From positions 172,789 to 236,788 of the forward strand of contig JACKNF010000005.1 of NCBI GenBank assembly GCA_024234995.1: a stretch of 64,000 nt of DNA, in the 5' to 3' direction. The translations under genes were made by a program, and so were the position numbers. Each line of letters starts with the position of its first letter. Positions within the stretch are counted from its first letter, which is position 1. This document shows positions 18,303 to 27,282 of this stretch, in pieces. The notes under the pieces are model-generated. The model worked only from the letters and a program-made list of their open reading frames with translations. It was not told the DNA's origin and did no database searches. The DNA is from Gammaproteobacteria bacterium. Lineage in GTDB: Bacteria > Pseudomonadota > Gammaproteobacteria > Competibacterales > Competibacteraceae.

Positions 18303-18430
18303 TACGCCTTGCCATTCAAATTCGAGATTGTGGAGAATCTTATCTGATCTCCCGCCTTACATCCCTCTCCCGCTGACGGGAAACAGGTTCGACATCCGTT
18401 AAAATCATATAGCTTGAAGGTAACCTCTTC

Positions 18431-19486
18431 GTGAATGACTCACATCCATCGTCCTCCTCACTTAGCTACCGCGATGCCGGCGTGGATATTGATGCCGGTA
18501 ACCGTTTGGTAGACCGCATAAAACCTCATGTCCGGCGTACCTTGCGACCCGGTGTTCTGGGTGACTTGGGCGGCTTCGGCGCTCTGTTTGAGCTGCCGCT
18601 GGATCGCTACCGCCAACCCGTGCTGGTTTCCGGAACGGATGGCGTCGGTACCAAGCTTAAATTGGCCCTGGCGCTGAACCGGTATGACACCATCGGCATT
18701 GATTTGGTGGCCATGTGCGTCAACGATGTACTGGTAGTTGGCGCTGAGCCGTTGTTTTTCCTGGATTATTACGCAACCGGCCGGCTGAATGTGGACGTTG
18801 CCGCAAACGTCATCAAAGGCATCGCTGACGGTTGCGAGCAGGCAGGTGCAGCGCTGGTCGGCGGGGAAACCGCTGAAATGCCCGGTCTGTACAGCGAAGA
18901 TGATTACGACCTGGCTGGCTTCTGCGTCGGGGTGGTCGAGAAGACACGGATCATCGACCGCCACCGGGTCAAAGCGGGTAATATCTTGCTTGGACTGGCC
19001 TCCTCTGGCCCGCACTCCAATGGCTACTCGCTGATCCGCAAGATCCTGGCAGTCAGCGGCTCAAAGCTAGATCAACCTCTTATTGAAGGCCGGACCCTTG
19101 GCGAAGCGTTGCTCATGCCGACCCGTATCTACGTCAAGCCGGTGCTGAAACTGCTAGAGACACTGGAAGTAAAAGCCATTGCCCACATCACCGGTGGCGG
19201 CCTGACCGAGAATCTGCCCCGGGTTCTGCCCGTTGGCGTCAAGGCGCGCATTGACACTCAAAGCTGGCTGCGTCCAGCAATCTTTCAATGGTTGCAACAA
19301 CAAGGGGGGGTTATCGAGGCCGAGATGTGGCGAACTTTCAATTGTGGCGTGGGTATGATGGTCTGCGTTGCGGCGGAGGATGCGGATCAGGCGCTGACTG
19401 TCTTGAATGAAGCAGGTGAAACTGCTTGGGCAATTGGCGAAATTATCACCGGCGAAGGTGAACCCGTTGTGGAATTTCTTCCATGA
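18431..19486 (+). CDS. purM: Phosphoribosylformylglycinamidine cyclo-ligase
   Basis: AIR synthetase, the fifth step of purine synthesis: ATP-dependent closure of FGAM to 5-aminoimidazole ribotide. 351 residues, usual length about 345-350. Signature segments YRDAGVDIDAGNRLV, the GTDGVGTKLKLA loop, GGETAEMPGLY and HITGGGLTENLPR are intact. The start is GTG, with a GAAGGT-like purine tract upstream. It overlaps purN by four bases, the common purM-purN pair. Confidence 0.98.
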   Translation: MNDSHPSSSSLSYRDAGVDIDAGNRLVDRIKPHVRRTLRPGVLGDLGGFGALFELPLDRYRQPVLVSGTDGVGTKLKLALALNRYDTIGIDLVAMCVNDVLVVGAEPLFFLDYYATGRLNVDVAANVIKGIADGCEQAGAALVGGETAEMPGLYSEDDYDLAGFCVGVVEKTRIIDRHRVKAGNILLGLASSGPHSNGYSLIRKILAVSGSKLDQPLIEGRTLGEALLMPTRIYVKPVLKLLETLEVKAIAHITGGGLTENLPRVLPVGVKARIDTQSWLRPAIFQWLQQQGGVIEAEMWRTFNCGVGMMVCVAAEDADQALTVLNEAGETAWAIGEIITGEGEPVVEFLP

Positions 19487-20151
19487 GTACCGCAAGAAAA
19501 TGCCGGTTAGTGGTACTGATTTCTGGGCGTGGCAGCAACTTACAGGCAATTCTCGATCAAGCGGCACGCGGCAAGCTGCCGGTCGAAATCGCTGCTGTGA
19601 TCAGTAACCAACCGGGCGTTTATGGCCTGGAACGGGCACGGCAAGCCGGTGTCCCCGCAATGGGATTGGATCATAAGAACTTCTCCAGCCGGCCTGAGTT
19701 CGAAGCTACTCTCATTGAATTAATCGATCGTCAACAACCGGATCTAGTAATTTTGGCCGGCTTCATGCGCGTGCTGACTGCTGGCTTTACTGAGCATTAC
19801 CGGGGGCGGTTGCTTAACATCCATCCCTCGCTATTACCGGAATTTCGCGGATTGCACACGCATGAACGAGCCATTGCTGCAGGAGAAACCGAGCATGGCG
19901 CAACCATTCATTTCGTAACGGCTGAATTGGATGGGGGACCGGTTATCGTGCAAGCACGGGTGCCGGTCTTACCGGATGACGATCCTGACCGGCTAGCGGC
20001 GCGGGTATTGGAACAGGAACATCGTCTGTATCCGCAGGCGATCGGCTGGTTCGCAGAAGGCCGGCTTCGATTGGAAGGTGAGCAGGTGTGGTTCGACGGG
20101 AAACCGCTTATGAAACCGCTGCGGCTGGAGGATTGCGCCTCTCTCTCTTAA
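19483..20151 (+). CDS. purN: Phosphoribosylglycinamide formyltransferase 1
   Basis: GART transfers a formyl group from 10-formyl-THF to GAR, the third purine step. 222 residues. The N-terminal LISGRGSNLQAIL phosphate loop, the catalytic segment with Asn and His (LLNIHPSLLPEFRGLHTH) and the conserved aspartate region (VTAELDGGPVI) are present. The ATGA overlap with purM means coupled translation. Its last four bases overlap the convergent dcd gene. Confidence 0.98.
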   Translation: MSTARKCRLVVLISGRGSNLQAILDQAARGKLPVEIAAVISNQPGVYGLERARQAGVPAMGLDHKNFSSRPEFEATLIELIDRQQPDLVILAGFMRVLTAGFTEHYRGRLLNIHPSLLPEFRGLHTHERAIAAGETEHGATIHFVTAELDGGPVIVQARVPVLPDDDPDRLAARVLEQEHRLYPQAIGWFAEGRLRLEGEQVWFDGKPLMKPLRLEDCASLS

Positions 20152-20750
20152 TATCCCTTTTCACGTGGTTCATCGCCACCGATCCGGCTTGGGGTCGGAC
20201 CCGTTTGCCGCTTGTATTTTGCATCCTGCCGCTTGTTGTAGGGGCGCAGCGCTGGACCGCTGAGCATCTCAAAGCTGATCGCGCAAATTGCCATGCCTGG
20301 GCGCAGCGCTAGGGGCAATTTGCCGCTGTTGAAACACTCCAGGACGATAGCCCCGCTCCAACCCGGATCAATGCGATGAGCGGTGACATGCACCATAAGC
20401 CCCAGCCGGGCTAGGCTGGAACGCCCATCCAGCCAGCCAACCAGATCATCGGGAACAGTGATCGTCTCAGCAGTAGCTGCCAAAGCCAATTCACCGGGAT
20501 GAATGAAAAACGCATCATCGGGACCGATCCGGATTTCCTTACTCATGATGCAGTTGATAGCATGATCCATCTCTTCCCGCGGACCGCTCAGGTCAATATG
20601 CGATGCAGCATGGTCGTTGAATACCCGGAAACGATGGCCGAGATGCAAGTCCACGCTAACGCCATTAATACGGCTGGACACCGGACGCGGCTCGATGCGG
20701 ATTCTGCCTTCTTCAAGATAGCGTTCGATGTCACGGTCGCATAGGCGCAC
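20148..20750 (-). CDS. dcd: dCTP deaminase
   Basis: Converts dCTP to dUTP in pyrimidine deoxynucleotide supply. 200 residues against 193 in E. coli. It starts with MRLCDRDIERYLEEGRI; the catalytic block WLDGRSSLARLGLMVHVTAH contains the conserved Arg-Ser-Ser and active-site region, and IDPGWSGAIVLE follows. The C-terminal tail closing over the site (DAKYKRQTGPTPSRI) is present, with an extra charged tail of about ten residues. It stands next to apbC, as in many gammaproteobacteria. Confidence 0.97.
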   Translation of the reverse strand: MRLCDRDIERYLEEGRIRIEPRPVSSRINGVSVDLHLGHRFRVFNDHAASHIDLSGPREEMDHAINCIMSKEIRIGPDDAFFIHPGELALAATAETITVPDDLVGWLDGRSSLARLGLMVHVTAHRIDPGWSGAIVLECFNSGKLPLALRPGMAICAISFEMLSGPALRPYNKRQDAKYKRQTGPTPSRIGGDEPREKGY

Positions 20751-20763
20751 GGAATTCTCCCTG

Positions 20764-20793
20764 GAAAATGGAAAGCGCGGTTTGAACCGCGCT
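20764..20793 (-). terminator. Likely terminator after the small basic secreted-protein gene
   Basis: Seven-base stem AGCGCGG / CCGCGCT around TTTGAA, with a broken T-rich tract (TTCCATTTTCC) on the minus strand. It lies between the 82-residue secreted protein and dcd. Confidence 0.6.
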
Positions 20794-20803
20794 CGATAGG
20801 CGT

Positions 20804-21052
20804 TCAGCGCACTCTGACTTCATGGCACTCGCGGTACTTAATGCCACGGCGCCAGTATTCCTCGCAGACGGTGCGATACTTAGGCTTAGGTTTAACTTTT
20901 GTGCATACGGTCTTGGTTTCAACCACGCGACCATTGACGACCGTCTTTTCCTGGCGGCACTTCTCCGCAGCATTGGCCTCTTTGATGGGCAGGATCAACA
21001 ATCCTGTCGCCATTATCGTCACCGCTACCAACCCGGTTTTCAGAAATTTCAT
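20804..21052 (-). CDS. Small basic, cysteine-containing exported protein
   Basis: 82 residues with an N-terminal signal peptide (MKFLKTG, a hydrophobic stretch, then ANAA at about residues 26-29). The mature part of about 53 residues is strongly basic with four cysteines (CRQEK, TVCTK, TVCEEY, REC) and repeated Lys, Val and Arg. A GAGGAGG lies just before the ATG. No family is recognised. It lies between apbC and dcd on the same strand, followed by a probable terminator. Could be a periplasmic disulfide-bonded peptide. Confidence 0.7.
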   Translation of the reverse strand: MKFLKTGLVAVTIMATGLLILPIKEANAAEKCRQEKTVVNGRVVETKTVCTKVKPKPKYRTVCEEYWRRGIKYRECHEVRVR

Positions 21053-21112
21053 ACAACACCTCCTCTCAAGAGAATTTGAAGTAACCGCACTCGAAAATAG
21101 ATCGGGAAAGCT

Positions 21113-22207
21113 TTACGTACTCTGAATGACAATATCCGGAAACTTGTGGCTGTAGTTGCGGGCCTGCTGTGACAAACGGGCTGCAGTGCGGCGAGCAATA
21201 TCCCGGTATAGCTCGGCAATCCGGCTGGCTGGCTCCGCCACCACGGTCGGCCGGCCGTTGTCGGTTTCTTCACGAATCCGGATATCCAGCGGCAGCGCAC
21301 CAAGAAACGGCACATTGTATTGTTCCGCCATGCGCTTCCCTCCGCCTTCGCCGAAGATATTTTCCTCATGACCGCACTTTGAGCAGATGTGAATGCTCAT
21401 ATTTTCAACAATCCCCAGAACCGGCACCTCGACCTTCTCAAACATTTTCAGTCCCTTGCGGGCATCCAGCAGCGCAATATCCTGGGGAGTCGTGACAATA
21501 ACCGCCCCGCTGACCGGCACTTTTTGCGACAAAGTGAGTTGCGTATCACCGGTACCCGGCGGCAAATCAATGACCAAATAGTCCAGATCGTTCCAGCGGG
21601 TATCACGCAATAATTGCTCCAGCGCTTGAGTGACCATCGGTCCACGCCACACCATTGGCGTTTCTTCTTCAATCAGATAGCCAATAGACATCGACTGAAT
21701 ATTGTAGCTGACGATGGGCAATAACGACTTACCATCCGGAGATTCCGGTTGCTGGTTCGCGCCAAGCATCCGGGGCTGGCTAGGACCGTAGATATCGGCA
21801 TCCAGCAAACCAACCCGGGCGCCCTCAGCGCTTAAAGCGAGTGCCAAATTGACCGCTGTCGTGGATTTTCCCACCCCGCCTTTTCCAGAAGCAACGGCGA
21901 TGATGTTCCGGACCCCTGGCAAAGGCTTTAAACCCTTTTGCACCTCGTGAGCGAGGATCTTGCTACTTACATGAATGGTCACTTCGCTGGCGCCCGGTAA
22001 CATCGCTAATTGGCCACGGAGCGCAGCGATTAGCGTATCCTGATATCCTGCTGCCGGAAACCCCAGTTCCACATTGATCTCGATTTGCCCATCATCCCCC
22101 GTCTGAATCTGCTTGATACATTTAGCAGCGGCCAGATCCTGTTCGAGATAGGGGTCTACATAGCCCTTAAGGGCATTCTCCACATCAGTGCGCGATACAG
22201 CAGTCAT
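21113..22207 (-). CDS. apbC: Iron-sulfur cluster carrier ATPase (Mrp/ApbC)
   Basis: P-loop protein that binds and delivers 4Fe-4S clusters to apo-enzymes. 364 residues: an N-terminal MIP18/DUF59-like domain (about 1-85), then the deviant Walker A ASGKGGVGKSTTAVNLA (from about residue 107), DADIYGPSQPRMLG, LPPGTGD, and the metal-binding CSKCG pair. Divergent from metG across about 500 bases that also hold a small exported gene; the apbC-metG pairing is conserved in enterics. Confidence 0.97.
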   Translation of the reverse strand: MTAVSRTDVENALKGYVDPYLEQDLAAAKCIKQIQTGDDGQIEINVELGFPAAGYQDTLIAALRGQLAMLPGASEVTIHVSSKILAHEVQKGLKPLPGVRNIIAVASGKGGVGKSTTAVNLALALSAEGARVGLLDADIYGPSQPRMLGANQQPESPDGKSLLPIVSYNIQSMSIGYLIEEETPMVWRGPMVTQALEQLLRDTRWNDLDYLVIDLPPGTGDTQLTLSQKVPVSGAVIVTTPQDIALLDARKGLKMFEKVEVPVLGIVENMSIHICSKCGHEENIFGEGGGKRMAEQYNVPFLGALPLDIRIREETDNGRPTVVAEPASRIAELYRDIARRTAARLSQQARNYSHKFPDIVIQST

Positions 22208-22298
22208 AAGTGGGACTTCTCCTCAGCCATCGAATTTATTTTCGAAAAAAAAGAAAACCGGGCGCTGGTTTACATCGCCTGATCTGACAATACATCGA

Positions 22299-22337
22299 TC
22301 AATAGCCGGCCAAACATCAATAGCCGGCCAAACATCG
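22299..22337. repeat. 18-bp tandem duplication spanning a stop codon
   Basis: The unit ATCAATAGCCGGCCAAAC occurs twice head to tail. On the minus strand it encodes the last codons Cys-Leu-Ala-Gly-Tyr plus the TGA of the 103-residue gene, so the duplication adds a second in-frame copy after the stop. Confidence 0.9.
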
Positions 22338-22628
22338 TTCGCGCGCAGTATTCAGTTTCAGACCGGCATCGGCCTGCAAAACTGCCATCACGCATTGCCA
22401 ATAGGATGGTTGATAGTAATTCAGCAGCCGGCAATCGGCCAACTTAACCTGTTCGGGCGCTTCCCCACGTTGCTGAGCCAAAGAGACCGCCTGCTCACAA
22501 AAGCTCTGACTCCACAGTTGCTCCGAAAGGGTACCAAGACCGCTAGTATGGCTTGTATTCGCAGTCAACAGCCCAGTCAGCCCTATCAATCCGCTCAATA
22601 CTGTTTTGACTTTCACTTGAATCTCCAT
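22317..22628 (-). CDS. Small exported protein of unknown function
   Basis: 103 residues. The N-terminus has a lysine pair and a hydrophobic stretch (VLSGLIGLTGLLTANTSH), consistent with a signal peptide cut near residue 25-30. The mature part has four cysteines (FCEQA, DCRLL, QCVMA, RCLAGY), suggesting two disulfides, and is helical in look. No family is recognised. It ends inside an 18-base tandem duplication. It may share the upstream region with metG, which is divergent. Confidence 0.6.
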   Translation of the reverse strand: MEIQVKVKTVLSGLIGLTGLLTANTSHTSGLGTLSEQLWSQSFCEQAVSLAQQRGEAPEQVKLADCRLLNYYQPSYWQCVMAVLQADAGLKLNTARERCLAGY

Positions 22629-22720
22629 TCATTAACAACCTAATTGCGGATGACAGCCATGGCGGAATGCTGCTAACTTAATCTCTTTTCCGACCTCTTC
22701 CCAACGCGATTTCCCGTGCC

Positions 22721-24754
22721 ATGAGCGACCAAAACCGTCGAATCCTCGTCACCAGCGCCCTGCCTTACGCCAACGGCCCCATCCACATCGGTCACTTGGT
22801 GGAATACATCCAGACCGATATCTGGGTTCGCTTCCAGAAACTGTGCGGCCATCATTGTTACTACGTGTGCGCTGATGACGCTCACGGCACCCCGATCATG
22901 CTGCGCGCCGAACAAGATGGCGTGACGCCGGAACAGTTGATTGAACAAGTTTGGCGCGAGCATCAAGCCGACTTTGCCGATTTCCTGGTTGAATTCGACA
23001 ATTATTATTCAACACATTCTCCGGAAAACCGCCATTACGCTGAATTGATCTACCATCGGCTGGATGCGGCTGGCCATATCAGCCGCCGAGTCATTACTCA
23101 GGCTTTCGATCCCGAAAAACAGATGTTCTTGCCGGATCGCTTTATCAAAGGCGAATGTCCGCGTTGCGGTGCTCTCGACCAATACGGCGACAGTTGTGAG
23201 AATTGCGGAGCCACCTATTCGCCCACTGATTTGAAAAATCCCCGTTCAGTTATTTCTGGCGCGACACCGGTCACTAAGGAATCACTGCACTTTTTCTTCA
23301 AGCTGGCCGATTTTGAGGCCATGCTACAGGATTGGATTATCAGCGGGCCGATCCAGCCCCAGATGGCCAATAAACTCAACGAATGGTTCACCGCCGGCTT
23401 GCAGGAGTGGGATATCTCCCGCGATGCGCCCTACTGGGGGTTTGAGATTCCTGATGCGCCCGGCAAGTATTTCTACGTCTGGTTAGACGCACCCATTGGT
23501 TATATGGCCAGCTTCCAGAATTATTGCGACCGCACCGGGCTACATTTTGATGATTTCTGGGCTCCAGATAGCACTGCTGAGGTTTATCACTTTATCGGCA
23601 AGGATATTGCTTATTTCCATATTCTATTTTGGCCAGCGGAATTGACTGGCGCTGGTTTCCGCAAGCCAACAGCGGTACATTGCCATGGTTTTCTAACCGT
23701 GGACGGACAGAAAATGTCCAAATCACGCGGTACTTTTATCAAGGCCCGTACCTATCTCCACCATCTGCGCCCGGAATACCTGCGTTACTACTTTGCCACC
23801 AAGCTAAACGATGGCATTGACGATCTAGATCTGAATTTCGAGGATTTCCTGCATCGGGTTAACAGTGACCTAGTAGGCAAGCTGGTCAATATTGCCAGCC
23901 GCTGCGCCGGTTTCATCACCCGCCGGTTCAGCGGTCAACTAGCCGATAGTCTGGCTGAACCGGCATTGTATGCCGAGTTTGCCACAGCCAGCGAATCGAT
24001 TGCTCACGCCTACGAAGGGCGGGAATTCGGACGGGCGATGCGTGAGATCATGGCGCTGGCCGATCGTGCTAATCAGTACATCGACGAGCGGAAACCGTGG
24101 ATTCTAGCTAAGCAGCCCGACGCTCATGACGAAGTGCAGGCAGTGTGCAGCCTAGGGTTAAACTTATTCCGGGTTCTCATCATCTACCTCAAGCCGGTAT
24201 TGCCAGGTCTGGCCGCTCAGGTTGAACAGTTTCTGCAAATTCCGCCACTGCGCTGGAATAATCTTGAAAAACCATTGTTAGATCATAAAATTGGCGAATT
24301 TAAGCCATTAATGCAGCGGGTGGATATGGCGCAGATTACCGCCATGATTGACGAATCCAAGGAGAATTATTCACCTGCTCGCGAAGTGCCCGCTTCATCT
24401 CCCGGACCACTGGCTGATGACCCCGTCAGTCCCCTCATTACTATTGAAGATTTTGCCAAGATCGATCTGCGGGTAGCAAGGATCATCAAGGCCGAGGCCG
24501 TGGCTGGCGCCGATAAATTGGTGCGTCTGGAGCTCGATCTTGGCGGCGAAATCCGCCAAGTGTTCGCCGGAATCAAGCTGGCTTATGCGCCGGAAGAGTT
24601 GCAAGGACGGTTGACTGTGATGGCCGCCAACTTGACCCCGCGTAAGATGCGCTTTGGCGTTTCGGAAGGCATGGTGCTGGCAGCCGGCGGTAGCAGCGGC
24701 ATTTACCTGCTCAACCCCGATAATGGCGCAGAACCGGGGATGCGAGTGAAGTAA
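22721..24754 (+). CDS. metG: Methionyl-tRNA synthetase
   Basis: Class I synthetase of 677 residues that charges methionine onto tRNA-Met. The HIGH box is at 22-25 (PYANGPIHIGHL), the KMSKS loop at 331-335, and the zinc knuckle CPRCG...CENCG around 145-162. A C-terminal tRNA-binding OB-fold (about residues 575-677) makes it the long, dimeric E. coli-like type. The start ATG fits the family's N-terminus. Opposite to apbC. Confidence 0.99.
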   Translation: MSDQNRRILVTSALPYANGPIHIGHLVEYIQTDIWVRFQKLCGHHCYYVCADDAHGTPIMLRAEQDGVTPEQLIEQVWREHQADFADFLVEFDNYYSTHSPENRHYAELIYHRLDAAGHISRRVITQAFDPEKQMFLPDRFIKGECPRCGALDQYGDSCENCGATYSPTDLKNPRSVISGATPVTKESLHFFFKLADFEAMLQDWIISGPIQPQMANKLNEWFTAGLQEWDISRDAPYWGFEIPDAPGKYFYVWLDAPIGYMASFQNYCDRTGLHFDDFWAPDSTAEVYHFIGKDIAYFHILFWPAELTGAGFRKPTAVHCHGFLTVDGQKMSKSRGTFIKARTYLHHLRPEYLRYYFATKLNDGIDDLDLNFEDFLHRVNSDLVGKLVNIASRCAGFITRRFSGQLADSLAEPALYAEFATASESIAHAYEGREFGRAMREIMALADRANQYIDERKPWILAKQPDAHDEVQAVCSLGLNLFRVLIIYLKPVLPGLAAQVEQFLQIPPLRWNNLEKPLLDHKIGEFKPLMQRVDMAQITAMIDESKENYSPAREVPASSPGPLADDPVSPLITIEDFAKIDLRVARIIKAEAVAGADKLVRLELDLGGEIRQVFAGIKLAYAPEELQGRLTVMAANLTPRKMRFGVSEGMVLAAGGSSGIYLLNPDNGAEPGMRVK

Positions 24755-24985
24755 ATTTCCTGCCTGCTTGTACAGAGGATGCCAATAACTAGAGTGGAGT
24801 GAAAAATAAGGACCGCTACACTATAGCGAATCCTGACCTGTGAGAGACCGGCATCATCGTTCCTATGCGACCCGCATCCGCAGATCGACATGGTAATTGT
24901 CCTGTCCATAATTATGTTGATTGCTTTGTTCCTGATGGGGCTGGATGACCACTCTCAATGTCATAATATGCTAGAGGTTAGCAAC

Positions 24986-25789
24986 GTGAAGCCGTGGATC
25001 AACGAAGACATTTTCAAAAGCTGGACTGACGCTCAGAAACGTCTATGGGAAAGTCTGTGTTCGGCTGTGCCATTCCAGCCGCCAGCTGGTGTTGAGGCTT
25101 GGCGGGAAACTTATCTCAGGAATCTGGCAACCTGGGAATCAGCGGTTAAGAAGACCTTACAACAAGAAGCAAGCTGGGTTGAGCAGTGGGTACACAAGGT
25201 CGCCCATGAGCAGGGAACACCAGAGGTTATGGCTTCCTGGGTACAACAAATGGAGGATGTGTTGCAACGCTGGATTCGAACGCAGAACCAGTGGTGGGAC
25301 GAATACTTCGCAGTGCTGCGTCAAGGTGGAATTGCCTACCCGGACTGGACCGGCCCGCAAGTGCCGCCGGCAGAACCGGTCGCAACGAAAAAGCCGGCCC
25401 GGGCGCCAAAACCCCAGGTCAAAGTGGCTTCAGCTCCACCAGTAGCCGAGCCGGCAGCAACATCCGAGCCGGTTCCGCTGCCCGAACCACCCGTCGTGGT
25501 ACAAGCCGCGCCGGCGCCTCCGGCCGAAAAACCCGCGAAGCCGATACCTGCTATTCCCCCCGCCCCTCTTGAACCGGACGATCTTAAACTCATTAGCGGT
25601 ATTGGCCCGGCTCTGGAAAAAAAGCTAAACGCTTGCGGCATCTCCCGTTATCAGGAACTGGCCACCTTGAGCGATGCTGACATCGACCGGGTTGAAGCCG
25701 CTATCAAATCATTCGGACGTATCCGCCGTGATAATTGGATCAGCCAGGCCAAAACGCGGCATTTCGAAAAATATCAGGTGCAGATCTAG
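24986..25789 (+). CDS. Phasin-like N-terminus with C-terminal helix-hairpin-helix domain
   Basis: 267 residues counted from a GTG at 24986, preceded by AGAGG; an ATG at 24968 is an alternative. The first 130 residues are helical and tryptophan-rich (SWTDAQKRLWESL, WRETYLRNLATWESAVKK), resembling phasin or PHA-synthase-subunit-like helices. A Pro/Ala/Lys-rich linker (about 130-205) joins this to a compact helix-hairpin-helix domain: DDLKLISGIGPALEKKLNACGI, then RIRRDNWISQAK. That HHH type is found on many proteobacterial proteins of unclear role. I infer a possible polyhydroxyalkanoate granule role, but this is uncertain. It sits between metG and asnS. Confidence 0.7.
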   Translation: MKPWINEDIFKSWTDAQKRLWESLCSAVPFQPPAGVEAWRETYLRNLATWESAVKKTLQQEASWVEQWVHKVAHEQGTPEVMASWVQQMEDVLQRWIRTQNQWWDEYFAVLRQGGIAYPDWTGPQVPPAEPVATKKPARAPKPQVKVASAPPVAEPAATSEPVPLPEPPVVVQAAPAPPAEKPAKPIPAIPPAPLEPDDLKLISGIGPALEKKLNACGISRYQELATLSDADIDRVEAAIKSFGRIRRDNWISQAKTRHFEKYQVQI

Positions 25790-25845
25790 CCAATGGCATG
25801 GGGTCGAGCTTACTGCCTGGCCCCATGCCAGGAGTCGAATGTTCA

Positions 25846-27246
25846 ATGCCCGTTCATACCATCGCTACTATACTGAACAGCCAGGTTTCTCTAGGTTGTC
25901 GAATCACTGTGCAGGGTTGGGTGCGGACTCGTCGCGATTCTAAGGCCGGACTGTCCTTCATTGCGCTCCACGATGGTTCGTGTTTTGATGCGCTGCAAGT
26001 CATTGCCCCAAATGATCTCCCTAATTATCTCAGCGAGGTCGTGCATCTGACCGCAGGTTGCGCATTGCGTGTCAGTGGTGAAGTCGTCGCCTCTTCCGGC
26101 AAAGGGCAAGCCGTGGAACTGCATGCCGACCAAATCGATGTTGCCGGTTGGGTTGAAGATCCAGAAACCTATCCCATTGCACCCAAGCCGCACAGTTTTG
26201 AGTACTTGCGCACAGTCGCGCACTTGCGGCCACGCACTAACAGCATCGGCGCAGTGGCCCGGGTGCGGCATTGCCTGGCACAGGCTATTCAGCGGTTTTT
26301 CCATGAGCAGGGTTATCTCTGGGTACATACCCCGATTATCACCGCCAGTGATTGCGAGGGGGCCGGCGAGCTATTCCGAGTGAGTACCCTGGATCGGGTC
26401 AATCCACCTCGCACTGTCGAAGGCCATATTGATTTTGAGCAGGATTTTTTTGGCCGCGAAACATTTTTGACTGTCTCCGGCCAGCTCAATGTTGAAGCCT
26501 ACTGTCTGGCTTTATCCAAGGTCTACACTTTCGGGCCAACCTTCCGTGCCGAAAACTCCAACACCAGCCGCCATCTGGCAGAGTTTTGGATGGTTGAGCC
26601 GGAAACCGCCTTCGCGGACCTCCACGCTAATGCTAATCTAGCTGAGGCATTATTAAAATTTATCTTCCAGGCGATGCTTGAAGAGCGAGCCGATGACTTA
26701 TCCTTTTTTGCCCAGCGGATTGATAAAACCTGCATCCAACGGTTGGAGCAGGTAGTCAATTCACCCTTCGAGCGCATGGCTTATAACGAAGCGATCCGCA
26801 TTCTGGAACAAGCGGACCGGCCTTTTGAGTTTCCCATCCAGTGGGGTATGGATCTCCAGTCCGAGCATGAGCGCTATCTGGCTGATGATTACGTGGGACG
26901 GCCGCTGATATTGATGAATTACCCTAAAAAAATCAAGAGCTTCTATATGCGCCTCAATGATGATGGCCAGACGGTGGCGGCAATGGATGTCCTAGCGCCA
27001 GGTATCGGTGAAATCATCGGTGGAAGCCAACGCGAAGAGCGGTTGGATGTGCTGGATGCACGGCTGGATGAACTGGGCATGAGCAAAACCGCCTATAATT
27101 GGTATCGGGATCTGCGCCGCTATGGCAGTGTACCGCATGCCGGATTCGGGCTGGGTTTCGAACGCACCATCAGCTACGTGACTGGGATGAGCAATGTGCG
27201 TGATGTCATTCCGTTTCCGCGTACCCCGCGCAGCGCGGATTTTTAG
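25846..27246 (+). CDS. asnS: Asparaginyl-tRNA synthetase
   Basis: Class IIb synthetase, 466 residues, matching the E. coli size. The N-terminal OB-fold anticodon domain (ITVQGWVRTRRDSKAGLSFI) precedes class II motif 2 (YTFGPTFRAENSNTSRHLAEFWMVEPE) and motif 3 (GFGLGFERTISYVTG). The open frame extends upstream to 25735, but the family N-terminus and a GGAG 11 bases upstream support ATG 25846. Asn-specific features (the tRNA-binding region and NTSRHLAEF) separate it from AspRS. Confidence 0.97.
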   Translation: MPVHTIATILNSQVSLGCRITVQGWVRTRRDSKAGLSFIALHDGSCFDALQVIAPNDLPNYLSEVVHLTAGCALRVSGEVVASSGKGQAVELHADQIDVAGWVEDPETYPIAPKPHSFEYLRTVAHLRPRTNSIGAVARVRHCLAQAIQRFFHEQGYLWVHTPIITASDCEGAGELFRVSTLDRVNPPRTVEGHIDFEQDFFGRETFLTVSGQLNVEAYCLALSKVYTFGPTFRAENSNTSRHLAEFWMVEPETAFADLHANANLAEALLKFIFQAMLEERADDLSFFAQRIDKTCIQRLEQVVNSPFERMAYNEAIRILEQADRPFEFPIQWGMDLQSEHERYLADDYVGRPLILMNYPKKIKSFYMRLNDDGQTVAAMDVLAPGIGEIIGGSQREERLDVLDARLDELGMSKTAYNWYRDLRRYGSVPHAGFGLGFERTISYVTGMSNVRDVIPFPRTPRSADF

Positions 27247-27282
27247 TTTTTCAGATTCATTGATTCAAACCGGTTCGCCTTT

